Of a DNA stretch of 26,443 bases, positions 1 through 8,638 are shown one piece after another. Each line of letters starts with the position of its first letter. The stretch's first letter is position 1. This DNA is from Firmicutes bacterium UBA4882 (GTDB lineage Bacteria; Bacillota; UBA4882). The stretch spans positions 4,097-30,539 of the forward strand of contig DHDG01000027.1 of NCBI GenBank assembly GCA_002399265.1, given 5' to 3'. Both the position numbers and the translations under genes were made by a program. The notes beneath the pieces are model-generated. The model had not been told where the DNA came from and did no database searches. It saw only the letters and a list, made by a program, of their open reading frames with translations.

Positions 1-15
1 AAGGTGGTGTTAATA

Positions 16-552
16 ATGAATGACAAATTTCTTTATTTGCTTGCTCAATTTGATAAAGAAACCCAAGAAATACTTGCTGGACATTACGACATTCTCCAGC
101 AAAATGGCTTTATAGGAAATCAAACAAAGGATATACCTTACCATTTTACATTAGGTAAAAAAGAGGTTGATTGCGAAAAACAACTGATAGACTACCTTGA
201 TAAAATATGCGCAAACACAGCTTATATTGACATCCATCTTAGTCATATCGGGTTGTTCGGTTTAGGCATAATATTTATTGCGCCAAACATGAATTTTGAG
301 TTGCTGACATTTAGACAGAAATTCTTTTCCGATTGCGGAAATGGAGCCTACAATTGGACTGCACACGCTACTCTGTTGATAGATGAGCCAGAAGGAATTT
401 TGAAAGCGCTTCCGATTGTAACAAAAAACTTTAAACCTTTTAAAGCACGCATCGAGAGCATCGGCTTATATGAATTTTTTCCAATGAGGTTTATTAAAGA
501 GTATTCGCTCAACAACACAGTATCATCAAATATTCATATGTCCGCAATTTGA
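16..552 (+). CDS. 2H phosphoesterase (2'-5' RNA ligase-like)
   Basis: The 178-residue protein has the two His-x-Thr motifs that define the 2H phosphoesterase superfamily: HFT at residues 43-45 and HAT at 117-119, each after a hydrophobic strand. Members cleave or form 2',5'-cyclic phosphodiester bonds in RNA or small nucleotides, and the substrate here cannot be read from the sequence. I chose the ATG at 16 because AAGGTGGTG sits just upstream; the GTG codons at 4 and 7 lie inside that ribosome binding site. The stop overlaps the region just before the next gene, so the two may be co-transcribed. A C-terminal scrap of a related gene (the ARIENLGLYEF stretch) occurs at 7138-7200. The family is confident, the exact role is not. 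Confidence 0.8.
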   Translation: MNDKFLYLLAQFDKETQEILAGHYDILQQNGFIGNQTKDIPYHFTLGKKEVDCEKQLIDYLDKICANTAYIDIHLSHIGLFGLGIIFIAPNMNFELLTFRQKFFSDCGNGAYNWTAHATLLIDEPEGILKALPIVTKNFKPFKARIESIGLYEFFPMRFIKEYSLNNTVSSNIHMSAI

Positions 553-572
553 CCATATGGGGGTACGGCAAT

Positions 573-1529
573 TTGCTAATCCGTTTTGCAGCCGAAAAAG
601 ACCTTCCCGCATGGTATGCATTAGCTACCGAGGTTTCGCCAATATTCCGGCATCCTGCGGATATGGGAACAGATCCGGAGTTTATTGCTTATGCCAAAAG
701 CAAGGTGAGTAAGTATGAAGCCTTGACCGCAGTTGATTACATGAGCGGAGATAATCTGGGCTTTATTGGGTTTTCACGAACATATAACCGTATCACATGG
801 TTTGGAGTATCAGGGAAAGGCCGTGGCAAAGGTGTTGGCAGCCGCTTGCTGAAGACAGCACTGCGCCAGCTTGATCATACTAAACCTATAACGGTAGAGA
901 CTTATCCTGAAGGGTACGAACCCGGCATACCAGCTAAGAACCTATACCGCAAATATGGCTTTGTGGAAACTGAAAGCAACCTTATTGGACCACATGATCT
1001 GCCAATATGCCGCATGACAGTGGACTTATCGAGTGAAAAACGTGGCGGTAGTTTTCATTACAGATACCCTGAGTTTATCAATGCTTCGCATAAAGAAAAA
1101 TGTCCGGTTTGCAGCGGTGTGCCTGCACCGGATGGGCAAAGTGACATAGAAATAAATGACAAAGTGTGGATTTGCGGAGAATACCCCGGACAAGCACGGT
1201 TGTTCGGGAAGATGTATGTGATGCCGCGAAAGCACTGCTTTCACTTTGAGGATATGTCACCTGAAGATATGGTCAGTTTCATGAGTGAGGTTCAGCGTGC
1301 AGGCGCGGCACTTCGTAAAGTGACAGGCGCGCAAAAAATCAATTATGAAATGCACTCAAACTCAGGAGCACATTTGCATATTCATTTATTTCCGCGCTAT
1401 CTTGATGATGATTTTCCGTCTGCGCCAATTGATTATAGAGCGAGCGAGCCCGCACCGTATGAGAGTTATGATGAATATCTTTGGTTTATTCAGCAGATGA
1501 GGAGGGAATTAGTGTCTTTGAGCAAGTAA
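573..1529 (+). CDS. GNAT acetyltransferase-HIT domain fusion protein
   Basis: One open frame of 318 residues holds two domains. Residues 1-150 look like a GNAT N-acetyltransferase, with an acetyl-CoA-binding segment RGKGVGSRLL near residues 86-95 and the typical NLYRKYGFVETE end. Residues from about 165 to 318 are a HIT-family domain (nucleotide hydrolase/transferase), with a CPVC pair near its start and the histidine triad HLHIHLFPR beginning at His267. I prefer the TTG at 573 because a GGGGG tract lies 9 bases upstream and the product then starts MLIRFAAEKDLP, typical of GNAT proteins; a TTG at 549 is also in frame. No stop or frameshift separates the halves. The substrates of both domains are unknown. 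The fusion could be functional or the product of a deletion joining two neighbours. Confidence 0.8.
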   Translation: MLIRFAAEKDLPAWYALATEVSPIFRHPADMGTDPEFIAYAKSKVSKYEALTAVDYMSGDNLGFIGFSRTYNRITWFGVSGKGRGKGVGSRLLKTALRQLDHTKPITVETYPEGYEPGIPAKNLYRKYGFVETESNLIGPHDLPICRMTVDLSSEKRGGSFHYRYPEFINASHKEKCPVCSGVPAPDGQSDIEINDKVWICGEYPGQARLFGKMYVMPRKHCFHFEDMSPEDMVSFMSEVQRAGAALRKVTGAQKINYEMHSNSGAHLHIHLFPRYLDDDFPSAPIDYRASEPAPYESYDEYLWFIQQMRRELVSLSK

Positions 1530-1614
1530 GGGGGGTTATATATTTAAGTCATAAAGGAGGTGCTTTACGCGAATTGGTGTAATGGCTAACATTCTATATG
1601 GGAGGCGATTTGGT

Positions 1615-2496
1615 ATGCGCATTATCGCACTTCAACTGAATAATGACATCCGTGGTCTTGATGAGAGAGAAGCATATATAGAAAGTTTAATAGCCAAAAT
1701 AGATAATCCTGGTATCATTGTGTTACCAGAACTTTCGCAGCCGAGTTATATTGGGAATATAGAAATTTGGCAGTACGCAGATATAGGCGGAAAGCGCACT
1801 TCAGATTGGGCGATCAGGATGGCGCGGAAGTATGGCACTGCAATTTGCGCGGGGTATCTTGAGGCCAAAGATGATAATCTATTTAATGCCTATTTGATTG
1901 CTGATGGGAACCGGGTTTTCGGGAAAGTGTATAAATCAGAAGGCGAATCCTTCATCTGTAAGCGTGGAGATTTTCCAAACATTATTGAAGCACCATTCGG
2001 AAATGTCGCAGTGGGAATATGCTATGATTCGCGAAGAAAGCATATCTACGACAGTATCAGTGATAAATTGATATCTCTGATTCTATTCCCTCACGGCTCA
2101 CCAACTGACCCGAAAAAGCAAAATGAGGAACAGGCAACAACAAACCTCATTTGCGGCTCCTATTCAACAGCATTTTCAGTACCTGTGGTTTATTGCAACA
2201 GTGTTGGTGCCATGGGAAATATGATGGGAAAAACCGGCGCGATGATGCAGAAAGCCGGGTTTGCTCTTTGTGGCAATACAAAGATCTATGGTACTTCAAA
2301 TCACCTTGAAATGCCTATTCCCGAGGCTGTTGGCGCTGATGTCGATCTTGTTCCTAATCAAAGAGTTGGGGATATTCACTTTTATGGGCAGGATATTGTA
2401 AAAGGAAATGCCCTGTTTCGCCAGCTTATCCTAAAGCCTGATATTAAAGCGGGTATGCGTTATTACGAGAAAAACAAGCACAAGGTTTTTATGTGA
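1615..2496 (+). CDS. Carbon-nitrogen hydrolase (nitrilase superfamily)
   Basis: The 293-residue protein carries the Glu-Lys-Cys triad of the nitrilase superfamily: Glu39 in VLPELS, Lys107 in GKVYKSE, and Cys136 in VGICYDSRR. Such enzymes hydrolyse amides or nitriles in the cytoplasm; the substrate cannot be assigned. The ATG at 1615 is preceded by GGAGGCG at 1601-1607. An in-frame ATG at 1582 also exists, but its nearest AAAGGAGGTG (1552-1561) is about 20 bases away, too far for normal initiation. The length and motif order are normal for the family. A hairpin at 2553-2587 follows the gene. Confidence 0.85.
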   Translation: MRIIALQLNNDIRGLDEREAYIESLIAKIDNPGIIVLPELSQPSYIGNIEIWQYADIGGKRTSDWAIRMARKYGTAICAGYLEAKDDNLFNAYLIADGNRVFGKVYKSEGESFICKRGDFPNIIEAPFGNVAVGICYDSRRKHIYDSISDKLISLILFPHGSPTDPKKQNEEQATTNLICGSYSTAFSVPVVYCNSVGAMGNMMGKTGAMMQKAGFALCGNTKIYGTSNHLEMPIPEAVGADVDLVPNQRVGDIHFYGQDIVKGNALFRQLILKPDIKAGMRYYEKNKHKVFM

Positions 2497-2552
2497 TTAG
2501 AATAAACTAATTAGCTGCTGGCCATTGCGGTAGCATTAAAGCAAAAGGGAGC

Positions 2553-2587
2553 AAGCGGGCCGAGAAAATGCATTTCTCGGACCGCTT
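2553..2587 (+). terminator. Hairpin after the amidohydrolase gene
   Basis: AAGCGG-G-CCGAGAAA pairs with TTTCTCGG-A-CCGCTT across a 5-base loop, leaving one mismatch. It lies 56 bases after the amidohydrolase stop. The downstream T content is modest (TGTGGTG), so it may be a weak terminator. Confidence 0.5.
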
Positions 2588-2601
2588 TGTGGTGTAAGAA
2601 A

Positions 2602-3225
2602 ATTGGCGCAAAGAGCATAGGATGAGTGGACGACTTATTTTTGCCAAAATCCATTAAAAGGAGAGAACGGCTATGAAAAATAAGTGTGCCCGCACAACCC
2701 TCGAGATCTTTGTCCATACATTGATTCTTAGCATTGTCGCCAGCGCTCTGCATTCTGTCTATGCTCTTAGCGGAGGAAATTTGTTTATAGGACTATTCAA
2801 CCCTGTTAACGAAAGTGTCTGGGAACATCTGAAATTTATGTTTTTTCCGTTTCTAATATGGTGGATAGTCATGTATCTGATCAAAAACAAAAAATGCACA
2901 ATACCATTAAACACATGGATTGTATCTGCGGCCTTTTCTTTAGTTGCAGCACCAATGACTGTGGCGTTATCATTTTATAGTTATACCGGTGCCTTTGGAA
3001 TTCATTCTCTGCTGATTGACATTCTCTTAGTGCCATTAAGTTATTTTATTGCCCTGTGCATGGCCTCTCACTTTTTGGAGTATTCCAGGCCAAATAAGTG
3101 GGTGACCATGATATCGGTTGCTGGGATTGCGGCTATATTGACCATATTCATCTTGTTTACACTAAATCCACCGCATCTGCCAGTCTTCTATGACGTAGTC
3201 ACTCAAACATAGGGAATCTGAACTC
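2602..3225 (+). repeat. Segmental direct repeat, copy A (DUF6512-like locus)
   Basis: These 624 bases recur nearly identically at 11144-11767. The shared unit begins at ATTGGCGCAAAGAGCATAGG, covers the leader and the whole membrane-protein gene, and ends at GAATCTGAACTC. Within it the copies differ by scattered substitutions, a one-base length change in the leader, and a one-base change in the start of the gene. The flanks are unrelated. No transposase or terminal inverted repeat is visible. Confidence 0.9.
2673..3212 (+). CDS. DUF6512-like integral membrane protein
   Basis: The 179-residue protein is strongly hydrophobic, with about five membrane segments: near residues 12-32, 50-70, 82-104, 112-135 and 145-165. 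The motif NPVNESVWEHLKFMFFP (residues 42-58) matches my recollection of the DUF6512 family, which has no established function. AGGAGA precedes the ATG by a normal distance. A strong terminator follows at 3237-3273, so the gene looks like a monocistronic unit. A second copy at 11216-11763 has a frameshifted start; this copy is the intact one. The family name rests on motif memory and would need a profile search. Confidence 0.7.
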   Translation: MKNKCARTTLEIFVHTLILSIVASALHSVYALSGGNLFIGLFNPVNESVWEHLKFMFFPFLIWWIVMYLIKNKKCTIPLNTWIVSAAFSLVAAPMTVALSFYSYTGAFGIHSLLIDILLVPLSYFIALCMASHFLEYSRPNKWVTMISVAGIAAILTIFILFTLNPPHLPVFYDVVTQT

Positions 3226-3236
3226 AGGGGACTAAT

Positions 3237-3273
3237 AAAGAGCTGGCTCAGAGTGGAATGAGCCAGCTCTTTT
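3237..3273 (+). terminator. Rho-independent terminator
   Basis: AAAGAGCTGGCTCA (3237-3250) pairs perfectly with TGAGCCAGCTCTTT across an 8-base loop and runs into TTTT. It ends the transcript of the DUF6512-like gene. It lies outside the duplicated unit and is absent from copy B. Confidence 0.85.
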
Positions 3274-3382
3274 GCTATACTTAAACCTTTGCGCATTCGT
3301 TTATATATGCAAGTCTGGATTATGTCTCTGTTTTTATGATACAATGGCTTTTATCGGCGAAAGTTGTATTGGAGGAGCATAT

Positions 3383-4825
3383 ATGAAACAACCCGCATCC
3401 ACAAACGCTTTTAGCAAAATACGGAACACATTTATAGGGGATCGTAAGTTTTATACCACAGTATTTTTGCTAGTACTGCCAATAATTGTGCAGAATGCCA
3501 TTACAAACTTTGTTAACCTCCTGGATAACATCATGATCGGACAGGTAGGAACGCCTCAGATGTCAGGCGTTGCCATCGCCAACCAGCTTATCTTTGTATT
3601 TAACCTGACTATTTTTGGCGGTCTTTCGGGTGCGGGAATATTCGGCGCGCAGTTCTTTGGTGCAGGAGATCACGAAGGCTTGCGTCATACAGTGCGGTTC
3701 AAGCTCTGGACTGCTGCTGTCATTTTAGCGATCACAATTACTGTATTTCTGACCTGTGGAGACCAATTGATTTCCCCGTTTCTGACCGGAGCAGGGGATG
3801 TGTCTGAGAGAGCGGCTATGCTCGATTATGGTAGAAGTTACCTCCTCATAATGCTATGGGGACTATTACCATTCGCCCTGTCACAGGTATACGGTGGAAC
3901 ACTCCGTGAAACGGGAGAGACCTTGCTTCCGATGAAGGCTAGCTTAGCTGGTGTAATTACAAATCTCTGCCTTAACTACATATTGATCTACGGAAAGCTT
4001 GGTTTCCCTGCATTAGGCGTTGAGGGTGCAGCCACTGCAACAGTCATTTCACGCTTTGTGGAGCTAGCCATTATTGTTTTGTACGCCCATAGACATGCAT
4101 ACAAATTTCAGTTTATTGAAGGGCTTTATCGATCGGCAAGAATTCCGAAAAGTCTTGTTTTTAACATAACCAAAAAGGGAACGCCGCTCCTGGTAAATGA
4201 GTTATTATGGTCATTGGGCATGACCACTTTGATACAAATATTCTCAACCCGTGGTTTAAATGTGGTTGCAGGCCTCAACATAACTAGCACTATAACGAAT
4301 TTGCTCAATGCAGTTGTATTCTCCATGGGTTCCGCCGTTGCTGTTATGGTTGGTCAGGCTCTTGGGGCCAACGATATTGTGCGCGCAAAACAAACCGCAT
4401 GGCGACTTATCTTTTTCAATGTCTGCTTATGTGTCGTAGTTGGTGGTGCGCTTGCTGTCTTGTCGCCCGTCATTCCGTACATATACAATACTACCGATGA
4501 CGTGCGTAGGCTGGCTGCCAGTTTCATGCTGGCGAGAGCCATGTATATGGGTGTTAATGCGGTGGCGCACTGCACATACTTCACCATACGATCGGGTGGC
4601 AAAACGTTCGTGACATTCCTTTTTGATAGTGTTTACACATGGGTTATCCTTGTTCCATTTGCCTATGTACTCACCTATTTTACAACTCTGAATATTTCAG
4701 TGCTTTATCCGGTCTGCTATTCGGCTGACATTATTAAGTGCATAATCGGGATAATCATTGTTAAATCAGGGTATTGGGCGCAGAATATGGTCTCGGATAC
4801 CGCTTCTGAGGGCATTAAAGCATAA
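3383..4825 (+). CDS. MATE family multidrug/Na+ antiporter
   Basis: The 480-residue protein has about 12 hydrophobic helices in two related halves, as in MATE exporters, which expel cationic drugs or metabolites using a Na+ or H+ gradient. Family signatures visible are LLDNIMIGQVGTPQMSGVAI near residues 40-60 and GGLSGAGIFGAQFFGA soon after, with the half-repeat VVAGLNITSTITNLL and AVAVMVGQALGA in the second half. The ATG at 3383 follows GGAGGAG by 6 bases; a longer in-frame extension exists back to 3272 but overlaps the upstream terminator. The gene stands alone. The substrate is unknown. Confidence 0.92.
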   Translation: MKQPASTNAFSKIRNTFIGDRKFYTTVFLLVLPIIVQNAITNFVNLLDNIMIGQVGTPQMSGVAIANQLIFVFNLTIFGGLSGAGIFGAQFFGAGDHEGLRHTVRFKLWTAAVILAITITVFLTCGDQLISPFLTGAGDVSERAAMLDYGRSYLLIMLWGLLPFALSQVYGGTLRETGETLLPMKASLAGVITNLCLNYILIYGKLGFPALGVEGAATATVISRFVELAIIVLYAHRHAYKFQFIEGLYRSARIPKSLVFNITKKGTPLLVNELLWSLGMTTLIQIFSTRGLNVVAGLNITSTITNLLNAVVFSMGSAVAVMVGQALGANDIVRAKQTAWRLIFFNVCLCVVVGGALAVLSPVIPYIYNTTDDVRRLAASFMLARAMYMGVNAVAHCTYFTIRSGGKTFVTFLFDSVYTWVILVPFAYVLTYFTTLNISVLYPVCYSADIIKCIIGIIIVKSGYWAQNMVSDTASEGIKA

Positions 4826-4882
4826 CCATAGTATTTTCATGGTGGAAAGATTTTCATACTTGAAAGATGGAGATATGTACAA

Positions 4883-4990
4883 ATGTCAACACTGATCATT
4901 CTAAGGGGCAATTCCGGCAGCGGTAGATATTATCTTAAAGGACATTTCTATGTGAAAAATGAATTATGCCATAGCTATGGGCAAGCGTGA
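4883..4990 (+). pseudogene. Truncated P-loop kinase N-terminus
   Basis: An ATG opens a 35-codon frame starting MSTLIILRGNSGSG, which is the Walker A region of a family of small P-loop kinases (normally continuing GKST/S). Here the sequence changes to GRYYL right where the catalytic lysine should be, and the frame soon stops. I read this as the 5' stub of a kinase gene whose remainder is deleted. It lies 24 bases before an intact gene of unknown function, so it might still be transcribed with it. Confidence 0.6.
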
Positions 4991-5014
4991 TCATAACCCT
5001 TTGGAGGAAGGCAT

Positions 5015-5539
5015 ATGGGGACATTTTCCATAGATGTAGAAAGCTTTGAATGGAGTAGAGGTAGCAAAGATGACCCAGCAGATTTATGCCTGCATGGGAA
5101 GGCGGCTGCCTTTATAGGTAAAGTGAAACTGGAATACAATGCTACAGTAAGTGCCACCGCACTTTATTTGCTAAAGACACTTACTGAAGATCATATTGTA
5201 AATACAGATAATCAAATGCTTCCTTGCTGTGGATTCTTTTATAGTCCAAACGAGGGATTGGATAATGTTGTTATCATCGGTTGTCCCAATGGCGTAGATT
5301 GGTCAGTTATTCACGAAGGGGACAAGGTTATTCTTGAACTGGAAGATTGCACAAAAGAGAGTGTTCCCATTGAGGATTATAGAAAAGCTGTTTATTACTT
5401 TGCCGATAAGGTGGAAGCATTTTATAAATCCTGTTCGCCAAAAGTATTGCCAAAGAACGATTTTGACCGTGATGGCTATCTTGCTTTTTGGAATGAGTGG
5501 CATAGAAGAAGACAAGAAATTCCAGTTCGCTATTCGTAA
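5015..5539 (+). CDS. Protein of unknown function, 174 aa
   Basis: I do not recognise this family. The protein is soluble with no signal peptide or membrane segment. Visible landmarks are SKDDPADLCLHG (residues 17-28), a paired-Cys segment MLPCCGFF, IGCPNGVDWSVIHEGDKV, and a basic C-terminus with WNEWHRRRQE. GGAGGA at 5003-5008 precedes the ATG. Two parts of the same gene, joined by an internal deletion, recur at 12796-12910 directly after a P-loop kinase gene. Here too a kinase stub lies just upstream, so members of this family may travel with small kinases. No function is assigned. Confidence 0.75.
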   Translation: MGTFSIDVESFEWSRGSKDDPADLCLHGKAAAFIGKVKLEYNATVSATALYLLKTLTEDHIVNTDNQMLPCCGFFYSPNEGLDNVVIIGCPNGVDWSVIHEGDKVILELEDCTKESVPIEDYRKAVYYFADKVEAFYKSCSPKVLPKNDFDRDGYLAFWNEWHRRRQEIPVRYS

Positions 5540-5567
5540 GAAAAGTATGGAGGGTTGAATAGACGGA

Positions 5568-5973
5568 TTGGATAACATTCATAGGGTCCTGCTGGGGTAT
5601 CAAATCGATCCGTTTTCTGTGATGGGCATCATAAATCGCGGGACAACGAACGCCAATCGCACCATTTTAGCCAAAGAACTCGCAAACGCATTTGACATAA
5701 AAGTCCCAGCGCCAACGCAGTTTGAGGGTATACCCGTGCTTAACAATAAAGCGTTTGATGACGGCTTTGTGTTTGGCAATCAAAGGAAATGGACTGGCTT
5801 ATATTACAATGGGCTTGTATTGGATTAGGCCCCGTTTTTACATGCCTCTTGATGGCAATTCGCGTGCATACGTTGCTGCGCATTTCGGAATATCTGCACC
5901 AGGCGGAAACTGCAGTGGTGATGAATACATTACATTTTTGAAAAGTGGCGGAAACGGAAAAGAAAGCTCTTGA
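5568..5973 (+). pseudogene. McrB-like restriction ATPase N-terminal remnant
   Basis: Two overlapping frames together resemble the N-terminal region that precedes the AAA+ domain in McrB-like proteins, as I remember it. The first frame gives VMGIINRGTTNANRTILAK and EGIPVLNN (up to about 5750). The second gives LAIKGNGLAYITMGLYWIRP and PLDGNSRAYV (from about 5760 to 5973). The switch between frames lies near 5760, and a stretch between IPVLNN and AFDD appears to be missing. The frame ends at FLKSGGNG before any Walker motif, so the ATPase part is lost. The family assignment is from recalled motifs; the broken state is seen directly. Confidence 0.5.
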
Positions 5974-6023
5974 CTTTGACGTCGTGTCGTCCATTACCAT
6001 TATTTTGGAAGGGGGGTAAACAG

Positions 6024-6995
6024 ATGGAACTCATGACAATCAGCGAGGTAACAAAAGCCTTTAATGTTACAACCAGAATGCTTCGATATTATGATGAAAT
6101 CGGGCTATTGCCCAGCGCTCGCAAAGAGAATTATTCATATCGAGTGTATGATGAGTCTGCTGTAAGACGTCTGCAATAGATTATCACTCTGAGAAAACTG
6201 CGTATCCCGCTGAAAAAGATTGCCCTGATTTTCAATGATATGGATCAGGTAAAAATTGTTAAAGTGTTTCAAGAAAGTGTGAGCGAACTTGACGATGAAA
6301 TAACGGCACTGCAAACAATACGAGATATTTTGCGTGCATTTGTTGTGCAATTAAACATTGCAGCGCACACTCATGTCAAGTTCGATATGTTCGACGACGC
6401 TGAAATCATGAGTGTCATCCAGACCCTCAGCCTTTCTAAAATCAATTTTAAGGAGGAACGTTCAATGGGCGACCTTAATAAAGCAAATGAAACCTTGTCA
6501 ACTTTGAAGAATGTGCGCATTATTTATCTACCGCCATGTACTGTTGCAGCAAGCCATTATTTTGGCGAAAACCCCGAAGATAATGCCAGTAAATCTTTGT
6601 TTGAGTTTATCAGAAGAATTGATCTTCAAAAAACCAAACCTGATTTAAGGTTGTTTGGATTCAACAATCCCAATCCGAAAAGTAACGAAACATATGGATA
6701 TGAATTTTGGGTAACCATACCAGATGATTTAGAAGTACCAGCGCCGCTTCAAAAGAAATACTTTGCCGGCGGTCTGTATGCTGCACATTGTATCAAAATG
6801 GGCGATTTTCATGAATGGCAGCTTTTTGGCAAATGGGTTGAAAACAGTACTGAATATGAATATAACGCTCGTGAGCCGTTCGGAATGGGTGGTTACTTGG
6901 AAGAAAACCTCAATGCATATTCATACTTTGTGGGAGAAGAAAAAGCTGCGAAGTTTATTCAGCTTGATTTGCTGATACCGATAAAGGCAAAATAG
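6024..6995 (+). pseudogene. MerR regulator with GyrI-like domain, amber-interrupted
   Basis: The reading frame runs 323 sense codons except for one TAG at 6177-6179. Before it are 51 residues of a MerR-type winged helix (MTISEVTKAFNVTTRMLRYY, then DEIGLLP). After it the frame continues with LRKLRIPLKKIALIFND, a helical linker, and a GyrI-like effector-binding domain (YGYEFWVTIPDDLEV, then FAGGLYAAH). The amber lies where a CAG (Gln) would fit: RRLQ-stop-IITLRKL. GGAAGGGGGG precedes the ATG. An internal ATG at 6240 could give a DNA-binding-free domain. It is most simply a single nonsense mutation; suppression or a sequencing error are alternatives. Confidence 0.8.
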
Positions 6996-7032
6996 CTGAT
7001 CAAATATAAGTACTTAATGTCGCACCTGCTGA

Positions 7033-7200
7033 TTGATATTGGATGCTGAAACTCTTATGCCGCCTATGAAAGAAGCGGAGCAATACAGCGTTGGGCTGAA
7101 AGCTGGGGCGGTATTACGGAAAATCCATACCCTGCCCGCTCGCATCGAGAATCTTGGATTATATGAATTTTCTACTATAAAAAGTACCTTGTCTAATTAA
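7033..7200 (+). pseudogene. Chimeric remnant: aminoglycoside phosphotransferase piece + 2H phosphoesterase tail
   Basis: One open frame reads AEQYSVGLKAGAVLRKIHTLP, a segment typical of the middle of APH-family aminoglycoside/choline-kinase-like phosphotransferases, and passes directly into ARIENLGLYEF, which matches the end of the 2H phosphoesterase at the start of the window (ARIESIGLYEF). The rest of both genes is missing. The 6996-7349 interval otherwise contains only this scrap and a hairpin. The join within one frame implies a deletion fusing two former neighbours. Confidence 0.55.
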
Positions 7201-7274
7201 TGGCAGAGTGATATAACTAAATAATATGGGAATGAAGTTCTCCCTGCGCTGATGTAAAAGCCGAACCGCTTATT

Positions 7275-7321
7275 AAGCTGATGACTTCTGCGATTGTTTA
7301 ATTGCGGAAGTGTCAGCTTTT
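7275..7321 (+). terminator. Imperfect terminator-like hairpin
   Basis: AAGCTGATGACTTCTGC pairs imperfectly with GCGGAAGTGTCAGCTT and is followed by TTTT. It lies 28 bases before the antiporter gene, so it could end upstream transcription or act as an attenuator. The T-run is short. Confidence 0.45.
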
Positions 7322-7349
7322 GTGTATTTCTGCATAAAGGAGAATGTGA

Positions 7350-8546
7350 ATGCTTTTCAGTCTTGCCTTGATGGTTCTTTGTGGCCTTCTTCTAAGTGGA
7401 ACCATGCAAAAATTAAAAATGCCAGGCCTTGTCGGGATGCTTATAACAGGTATAGTATTAGGTCCATATGCTTTGAACCTAATAGCACCGGGATTATTGA
7501 ATATTTCCGCTGATTTGAGAGAAATAGCATTGATTATCATTCTTACAAGAGCGGGACTCGCACTTGATATAGATGATCTGAAAAGGGTGGGTCGCCCGGC
7601 TATTCTCATGTGTTTCATACCGGCAACTTTTGAAATAGCCGCCACGACAATATTTGCCCCGAAGTTTTTTCCCATATCATACCTGGAAGCTGCTATTATG
7701 GGAACTGTACTTGGGGCTGTATCTCCGGCGGTTGTTGTCCCCAAAATGCTGAAGTTAATGGAAAGCGGTTACGGTAAATCAAAGCGTATTCCACAGCTAA
7801 TTTTGGCGGGGGCTTCGGTAGATGATATTTATGTAATTGTTCTTTTTGCTTCATTTATGGGAATGTATAGGGGGGGCAGCTTTGACATTGGAAGCCTTGC
7901 CAGAATTCCGATAGCCATTGTATTAGGCTTATTAACAGGCATTTTGCTTGGATTTGGCCTTGTAAAACTGTTTAAGAAAATACACATGCGAGACACTGTG
8001 AAGGTCTTAATTTTGCTAAGCACTTCTTTCCTGCTCGTTACTCTTGAAACTACTATCAAAGCATACGTGCCTATGTCTGGACTGCTGGCTGTGATGGCTT
8101 TGGGCGGCACAATCCTTAAGCAATATGGCATTTTGGCAAAGCGGCTGTCGGGCAAGTTCTCAAAAATCTGGGTGGCGGCCGAATTGATATTGTTCGTCTT
8201 AATTGGCGCAACGGTTGACATTAGCTATGCGGCAAAGGCGGGAATTGCGGCGGTCGCGCTTATATTCATTGCCCTCGCAATTCGTATTTGCGGCGTGTTT
8301 GTCTGTCTCATTAGGACCAAACTAAATGTAAAGGAAAGGTTATTCTGCGCTATTGCCTACTTACCCAAAGCGACTGTACAAGCTGCCATTGGCGGACTGC
8401 CATTGGCCGCTGGTATTGCGGCAGGCAACACAATTCTGACTGTCGCCGTATTAGCAATTCTGATCACCGCTCCGCTTGGAGCAATCGGTATAGATGCTAC
8501 CTATAAAAAACTGCTTGCAAAAACCAACGACATAAGCAATGTTTGA
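7350..8546 (+). CDS. CPA1-type cation:proton antiporter
   Basis: The 398-residue protein has about 12 membrane helices and resembles the Na+/H+ exchanger (CPA1/NhaP-like) family. Signatures include LKMPGLVGMLITGIVLGP near the N-terminus, GTVLGAVSPAVVVPKML, and GASVDD with the paired aspartates at 158-159, the expected ion-binding pair. It exchanges Na+ or K+ for H+ across the membrane; ion preference cannot be told. AAGGAG precedes the ATG by 8 bases. No soluble C-terminal regulatory domain is present. The gene is single and follows a terminator-like hairpin. Confidence 0.88.
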   Translation: MLFSLALMVLCGLLLSGTMQKLKMPGLVGMLITGIVLGPYALNLIAPGLLNISADLREIALIIILTRAGLALDIDDLKRVGRPAILMCFIPATFEIAATTIFAPKFFPISYLEAAIMGTVLGAVSPAVVVPKMLKLMESGYGKSKRIPQLILAGASVDDIYVIVLFASFMGMYRGGSFDIGSLARIPIAIVLGLLTGILLGFGLVKLFKKIHMRDTVKVLILLSTSFLLVTLETTIKAYVPMSGLLAVMALGGTILKQYGILAKRLSGKFSKIWVAAELILFVLIGATVDISYAAKAGIAAVALIFIALAIRICGVFVCLIRTKLNVKERLFCAIAYLPKATVQAAIGGLPLAAGIAAGNTILTVAVLAILITAPLGAIGIDATYKKLLAKTNDISNV

Positions 8547-8638
8547 AATAAAGCATGCAAAGAATCTGTAAAATAACCGATATATTAGAGATATTAGGAG
8601 TATGTTTAAATAGGGAGGGGTAACACCGTGCATCCAGG

